Positions 58,777 to 64,000 of a stretch of 64,000 bases of DNA are shown one piece after another (position 1 is the first letter of the stretch; the number at the start of each line of letters is the position of its first letter). Source of the stretch: Symbiodinium natans (Eukaryota > Sar > Dinophyceae > Suessiales > Symbiodiniaceae); the NCBI GenBank assembly GCA_905221605.1, contig CAJNDS010002357.1, positions 915,331 through 979,330 on the forward strand, written 5' to 3'. The notes beneath the pieces are model-generated. The model did no database searches. It saw nothing but the letters and a program-made list of their open reading frames with translations, and was not told the origin of the DNA. Position numbers and translations under genes: made by a program.

Positions 58777-59007
58777 TTGGGGGCATGGGCACCACACACA
58801 GCGGGTCAATCCCACTCAAGGAGTAGTTCTGGCCCATTCAAAGTCGGTGCAGAAGTGGATGCAGCATCCATGGCATTGCAGGTGGCACAAGAGCGATTGC
58901 CGGCAGACACCCTAGTTGGTCAAGGGCCAATTGCGTACCAAACCATCAGTCTGCCAGAAGCAGCGCATGTAACTCCACTTTCATATCATCTTGCACTGTG
59001 CATGTGA
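58777..59007 (+). CDS. Unidentified 76-residue ORF
   Basis: Plus-strand frame whose second half, VGAEVDAASMALQVAQERLP then ADTLVGQGPIAYQTISLPEA, is protein-like. Its first part overlaps another plus-strand frame. The 58.5-59.1 kb stretch is non-repetitive. Could be a relic of an expressed gene. Confidence 0.3.
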   Translation: MGAWAPHTAGQSHSRSSSGPFKVGAEVDAASMALQVAQERLPADTLVGQGPIAYQTISLPEAAHVTPLSYHLALCM

Positions 59008-59249
59008 CCAGTCTATGCATGAAGTAAGGGCTTCGGGTCCCCTCATATCAACACCTTTTCCAATGAGATCTCTTATCCGGCTTCTGGCATCAGTTTTAGG
59101 GTTTCATGGTCCTTTCGTATAGGGTTGCCACCACGTGACTTATAGCCCAACAAACCTTGAACTTCTTGCAACAAACTTAATGTTAGCTGTTAAAGTTACT
59201 GTGCCTTAGGGAATATAGTAACCGCCTAAACCCTAACCCTAGGCCCCCA

Positions 59250-59312
59250 AACCCTAAACCCTAAACCCTAAACCCTAAACCCTAAACCCTAAACCCTAAA
59301 CCCTAAACCCTT
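59250..59312. repeat. (CCCTAAA)9 array
   Basis: Perfect units, 8 bp from the exon island at 59321. Confidence 0.95.
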
Positions 59313-59320
59313 CAGTGAAC

Positions 59321-59387
59321 CCTTTGTCGAGACGCCTGCGATAGCTTTGATGCCATCGTTGGCCAGACTCTGCACAGACGTCTCAAC
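59321..59387 (-). CDS. Putative exon, unidentified protein
   Basis: Acceptor ACGCTCCTCGCAG, frame VETSVQSLANDGIKAIAGVS then TK, donor GTTCAC. High third-position GC; good splice signals. Confidence 0.6.
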
Positions 59388-59400
59388 CTGCGAGGAGCGT

Positions 59401-60540
59401 CAGATGCTAACTAATTCTTAGACTAACAGCCCGGTTTAGGGGTTTAGGGGTTTAGGGCCCAGGGGTTTAGGGGTTTAGGGGTTTAGGGGCAGATGCTAAC
59501 TAATTCTTAGACTAACAGCCCGGTTTAGGGGTTTAGGGGTTTAGGGCCCAGGGGTTTAGGGGTTTAGGGGTTAAGGGGCAGATGCTAACTAATTCTTAGA
59601 CTAACAGCCCGGTTTAGGGGTTTAGGGGTTTAGGGCCCAGGGGTTTAGGGGTTTAGGGGTTTAGGGGCAGATGCTAACTAATTCTTAGACTAACAGCCCG
59701 GTTTAGGGGTTTAGGGGTTTAGGGCCCAGGGGTTTAGGGGTTTAGGGGTTTAGGGGCAGATGCTAACTAATTCTTAGACTAACAGCCCGGTTTAGGGGTT
59801 TAGGGGTTTAGGGCCCAGGGGTATAGGGGTTTAGGGGTTTAGGGGCAGATGCTAACTAATTCTTAGACTAACAGCCCGGTTTAGGGGTTTAGGGGTTTAG
59901 GGCCCAGGGGTTTAGGGGTTTAGGGGTTTAGGGGCAGATGCTAACTAATTCTTAGACTAACAGCCCGGTTTAGGGGTTTAGGGGTTTAGGGCCCAGGGGT
60001 TTAGGGGTTTAGGGGTTTAGGGGCAGATGCTAACTAATTCTTAGACTAACAGCCCGGTTTAGGGGTTTAGGGGTTTAGGGCCCAGGGGTATAGGGGTTTA
60101 GGGGTTTAGGGGCAGATGCTAACTAATTCTTAGACTAACAGCCCGGTTTAGGGGTTTAGGGGTTTAGGGCCCAGGGGTTTAGGGGTTTAGGGGTTTAGGG
60201 GCAGATGCTAACTAATTCTTAGACTAACAGCCCGGTTTAGGGGTTTAGGGGTTTAGGGCCCAGGGGTTTAGGGGTTTAGGGGTTCAGGGGCAGATGCTAA
60301 CTAATTCTTAGACTAACAGCCCGGTTTAGGGGTTTAGGGGTTTAGGGCCCAGGGGTTTAGGGGTTTAGGGGTTTAGGGGCAGATGCTAACTAATTCTTAG
60401 ACTAACAGCCCTTAATAGGGATTACCGGTTTAGCGGTTTAGGGGTTTAGGGGTTTAGGGGTTCAGGGGTTCAGGGGTTTAGGGGCAGATGCTAGCTAATT
60501 CTTAGACTAACAGCCCTTAATAGGGATTACCGGTTTAGGG
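59401..60540. repeat. 89-bp tandem array built from TTTAGGGG and an M1 fragment
   Basis: Twelve units start at 59401, 59490, 59579 and so on every 89 bp with almost no divergence: cagatgctaactaattctta then gactaacagcccgg, followed by two blocks of TTTAGGGG separated by cccagg. Two variant units at 60380 and 60485 carry the longer M1 arm (actaacagcccttaataggg then attacc). Recent amplification. Confidence 0.95.
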
Positions 60541-60747
60541 GTTTAGGGGTTTAGGGGTTCAGGGGTTCAGGGGTTTAGGGGTTTTGGGGTTTAGGGGTTT
60601 CGGGGTTTAGGGGTCTAGGGGTTTAGGCGTTTAGGGGTTTAGGGTCTAGGGTTTAGGGCTTAAGGCTGCTTGGAGGCTTTCGTCGTAGGAGCAGCATGTC
60701 GCAGATCATGAGTGCAAAATGCTGAAGCTCAGACCAAAACAACTCAC

Positions 60748-60787
60748 ATGTCAGCCACCAAAGGCATCGCCTTGCTCCTTTGATCAT
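60748..60787 (-). CDS. Putative 40-bp exon
   Basis: Acceptor CTTTCTGTCGCAG, frame DQRSKAMPLVAD, donor GTGAGTT. Both splice sites are close to canonical. The same catatctgcgaca-type motif recurs 70 bp to the left, suggesting a duplicated acceptor. Confidence 0.5.
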
Positions 60788-62311
60788 CTGCGACAGAAAG
60801 TTAAGACTTCGCTGGGGCTTTGGGTACAGGCCAATTGCAAGTCACCCCGAAGCCGTTGCATCTTGAAACCGGAAACCCTAAACCCTAAACCCTAAACCCC
60901 TAAACCCTAACCCGAAACCGTAAGCCCGAAACTTATCATAACCATCGTTTCCCGGAGCTCCACATCCTCAACCCCCAAGTCGAACATGGGTTCTTCCAGA
61001 ATAGGGGTAACTTTTTTTTATACCCCAAATTGAATGGAATCTCCTTTAAAGGGACCCTTAGAAGGGTACCCCTATTTTCGGTAACCGCGACATCGCAAAC
61101 ATGGTGGAATGAAAACAAGGCGAGGATCAAGAAACGAACAAACATCTACGAGTCAACGCAACCAAAATCCTCTGCCCCGTCCCCCTACCCACCCCAAGAG
61201 CCCTGCAGTTTTTAAGGCGCGCTACACTCTGAACTAGGAACTTCATTTAACAAGTGCCCCTCTGCCTGAATCTAGGGTTAGGGTATAGTGTTTAGGGTTT
61301 AGAAGGCTGCGTTCCAAGAATGCTGGGCTTTGAAGTTTGTTTGGCTTGGGCTTTAGACCAAGTCTGCCCTTAAAAGCCCTCAGAACAAAATTTACTCCCC
61401 TAAATGCAATAAGACTTGTTTGTCAATTCCTGTCCTACCGATTAGATGGCTGCTTGGCCCAGTTCAGGTTGCTTAGGATTTGGTTAGCATGTTAGGGTCC
61501 TTAGGGTTCTTTGTGCTTGCTGCTTTCGGGGAGCAGCGCGCGTCATCGCCATGAAAGGCACCACTATATAGAGCCACGTCCCCAACACGGCCAAGCAAAA
61601 AGAGGCCACTTGGAAGCCCTTTTGACTTTGTAAGGAGGGTTAGTAAGGTGGGTTGCGGGGACTATAACACACTTGCTAGGGAATACGAAGTAGACTTACT
61701 AAGTCAAAAGCCCAAAGCCCTAAACGCTTAACCCTACTCAGTCAAAAGAGCTTCTAAGTTGGGGGAGTTCAGGCCTTCAGGTTTTAGGGAACCCTAAACC
61801 CTAATCCCCAAGTCCCAGGAAGAGCACTTTTGTCCGCACCTTCACTTTGCAGCTCACACGGGCATTTTCCCAACAAGGGGGTACCCTGATGCACCCCATA
61901 ATACAAGAATCCTTATTCTAGGAATCCCTAACAGGCTCTAAACCCCAACACTAAGCCCTTCTCCAAAAAAGGGTACCCCCCCTATGTTCGGAAACCCTCA
62001 CATAGGGTGCTCACCGCTGAGCACAATCTCCAGGGCTCCACTCAGTCAGGCACGAATGGACATTAGGGGTTTAGAGTTTAGACTTTAGATTCTGAGGGTT
62101 CAGGGGTTTAAGGGCTTATGTAGAGTCTCAAAGTGGAGCCTGAGGCTTCAAGGGGCGATAGTGGGACGGTTTGGTGGTTAGGGGTTGGGGGGATTCGGGT
62201 GGTGGCAGGGCCCTACTAGCATGATGGTGGGGTCGTCAGAAGACTACTGCTGCAAGGGTCTAACGTAAGGTATGGAGTGCAGGGTACAGGGTCTTATGGT
62301 TTAGGATTTAA

Positions 62312-62382
62312 GGTAACAGTCCTTGATAGGGATTATAGTCCCCCCCCCTGATCATGCCCTATTCAGGACTGTTAGTATAAGG
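62312..62382. repeat. M1 element copy
   Basis: aacagtccttgatagggatt on the left, tattcaggactgttagtata then aggg on the right, around a C-run. The outer GGGATGTTCC arms are missing. Confidence 0.6.
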
Positions 62383-62435
62383 GAGTTGTGGTTTGAGATT
62401 TAGGGTCGAGGCTACGTAGGACGAATGTGCCCCAC

Positions 62436-62508
62436 CCTCGCATGATCTGGCAGCACTCGGCGCTCACGCCAGTGGGAACTTGCCACCTCGTCAGGTGAGC
62501 CAGGTACT
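62436..62508 (-). CDS. Putative exon, unidentified protein
   Basis: Acceptor CTGCCTCCCAG, frame YLAHLTRWQVPTGVSAECCQ then IMR, donor GTGGGGC. Strongly coding. First (most 5') clear island of the minus-strand series. Confidence 0.6.
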
Positions 62509-62924
62509 CTGGGAGGCAGGGGGAGCCTTAGTTAACCCAAAACCCAAAACCCTAAACAACGGCCTAGAACATCAAACTGAGGGTTAGGGTTTAGGGATTA
62601 TTTAGGGTTTAGGGTTGCACCCTGCCTCAGCCAGCTGTCTCTTCGCTGCCAGAAGAGCTCAGGCGCTCAATCCTGCAGGCGCGTTGCGCGTGACTTGGCA
62701 TTTTTCGGAAGGCTGGGGCTTCGCGGCTCCGGGCTGTTTTCAGCACAACCCTACACCAGATACCCTAAATCCTAAACCCTAAACCCTAAACCCACCCTGC
62801 ATGCTCTCCAGCAAAAAAAAGGCCACAAGGTTTCGCCAGGCCTTTGACCCACCTTGGGCTTCTTAACACCCAAAGGTCCATATACCCCCGGAAAGAGTCA
62901 AGCCAACCCCAGGGTTGCATCTCC

Positions 62925-63095
62925 CTAGGATCCAGAGTAGGCGCTTCTTCCCTTTCACTGGGGTTTGGGGTTTAGGGTAACTAGGACCCAGAGTAGGCCC
63001 TTATTCCTGTTAGGGTATAGGTTCCCTTGTAAGCCCCTTGAAACCAAACAGGGCACCCCTTTTATTCCCAGCTTACTCTTGGGTCTAGCTCTGGT
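62925..63095. repeat. M5 repeat with GACCCAGAGTA ends
   Basis: Two left-end copies (aggatccagagtaggcgctt and aggacccagagtaggccctt) and one inverted right end (agcttactcttgggtctag). The same ends occur at 56805-56825 and 56925-56945, there flanking a TTTAGGG array, and singly at 43384. Confidence 0.5.
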
Positions 63096-63512
63096 GTTCT
63101 TGGACGATCAATTCCTTTACGCTGTAGCGACTTCGGGGCCCATGAGGTACATGGACGAGCCCCGAACCCTAAACCCTAAACAAAGATTCAACTTTGGGGT
63201 CGAAGGGGTATCACAAATTGACAAAGGCCCGAGCAGAATGAAGGTGGTACCTACTCCAAGGATATGACTCCCCACGAAGCTTCAAGGGTGTTTGGGAGGA
63301 TTTAGGGTTTAGGGCTAGGTTTAGGCTTTAGGGTTTAGGGCATTGGGTAGTTTAGGGGTGCCAGAGAGTCGGGCTGTAAATAGGGAAAAGCTGTGTGGCC
63401 ACGACCGGGGGACCGCCGCATGCTTTTGCTTTCGTTCCTACCCTTAAAAATATTAAGGTGTATACGGAGGGACCTCTAGAAGGGTGCCTTAATCTTCTTC
63501 CCCTCTTTGGTC

Positions 63513-63514
63513 CC

Positions 63515-63545
<31 letters not shown>

Positions 63546-63546
63546 G

Positions 63547-63619
<73 letters not shown>

Positions 63620-63665
63620 GTACATGTACATGTACATGTACATGTACAACCAAATACATATATTA
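63513..63665. repeat. (TATACA)n / (TGTACA)n microsatellite
   Basis: About 14 ACATAT/ATACAT units then five CATGTA units. Produces the poly-His/Ile, Tyr-Ile and Cys-Thr ORFs on both strands. Confidence 0.95.
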
Positions 63666-64000
63666 TATTATATAGGCCCTGTATACCGAAGTAGCCCCCT
63701 CGTAAGGATTCCCCACCCCACCCAACAAGACACAACATGGAGGGGCTGGTTCGGAAAACTCCAAACTAGAACTCGTAATACCCAATGTGAGGGGGGGGAG
63801 CTTGTTGACGGGGCGATCGTGGGAGGGGGGGTGGAGGATGGTTGGAATATGTGTGGGGACTGTGCCATATTCGGAAAGTGAGCGGGGGAGGTAATTCTGA
63901 CAAGGGGGAAAGAAGTGCAGCGTGGCACGTCGCTTCCGAACCCCAGAAGCCTTGAGCCTTCCAAGGTCCGAAAGTTTGAGGTCTCGGGAGTTTAGGGCTT

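Noticed and set aside
59401-60540. CRISPR array
   Set aside because: Regular 89-bp units, but the whole unit is repeated with no unique spacers, in a eukaryotic repeat context.
61525-61850. Exon-like islands near 61.54 and 61.82 kb
   Set aside because: Two or more competing frames each and poor splice signals.
62625-62755. C-terminal exon ending in TGA
   Set aside because: Both strands give plausible peptides with stops; not enough to choose.

Overview
This is eukaryotic nuclear DNA, most likely from a dinoflagellate. The inference rests on the plant/alveolate-type telomere heptamer (TTTAGGG/CCCTAAA) in hundreds of interstitial copies, very small exons with high third-position GC, apparent GC and GA as well as GT splice donors, genes that all seem to lie on the minus strand, and two retroelements of kinds known from dinoflagellates. 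No rRNA, convincing tRNA, CRISPR array or bacterial operon is visible.

Most of the window is repeat. The long open reading frames are retrotransposon genes. The host genes are nearly invisible to an ORF search because their exons are only about 25-270 bp and sit as GC-rich islands in repeat. Read on the minus strand, many islands give protein-like peptides with an AG before them and a GT, GC or GA after them. In at least eleven cases the donor is the GT of GTTTAGGG, the first unit of a telomere-type array, and the upstream side usually carries CCCTAAA-type sequence. So many introns appear to begin with TTTAGGG repeats and end with CCCTAAA repeats, that is, with telomere-like terminal inverted repeats. 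This is the most striking pattern in the window.

Layout (minus strand, 5' to 3', so from high to low coordinates). 62.5-57.1 kb: islands of an unidentified soluble protein or N-terminal region. 55.73-40.55 kb: about 18 islands that assemble into a 12-helix major facilitator superfamily (MFS) transporter, ending in a TAG at 40554; an RLE-type non-LTR retrotransposon (CDS 45618-49133) sits in one intron. 39.67-32.63 kb: a 7.04-kb tyrosine-recombinase retrotransposon of Ngaro/DIRS type with split direct repeats, gag, RT/RNase H with an inserted cytosine-methyltransferase-like domain, and a recombinase. 31.53-26.94 kb: a 4.6-kb block bounded by 30-bp inverted repeats and filled with tandem arrays and palindromes. 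32.2-1.7 kb (outside that block): about 40 islands of one or more minus-strand genes, including a dual-specificity phosphatase active site at 13838-13935.

Several short inverted-repeat families (here called M1-M7) recur, some directly at exon edges. They behave like MITEs or introners. Exon boundaries were called by eye from phase, splice dinucleotides and peptide quality; many small islands are also open on the plus strand. RNA evidence is needed to confirm them, and gene-level joins between islands are inference.
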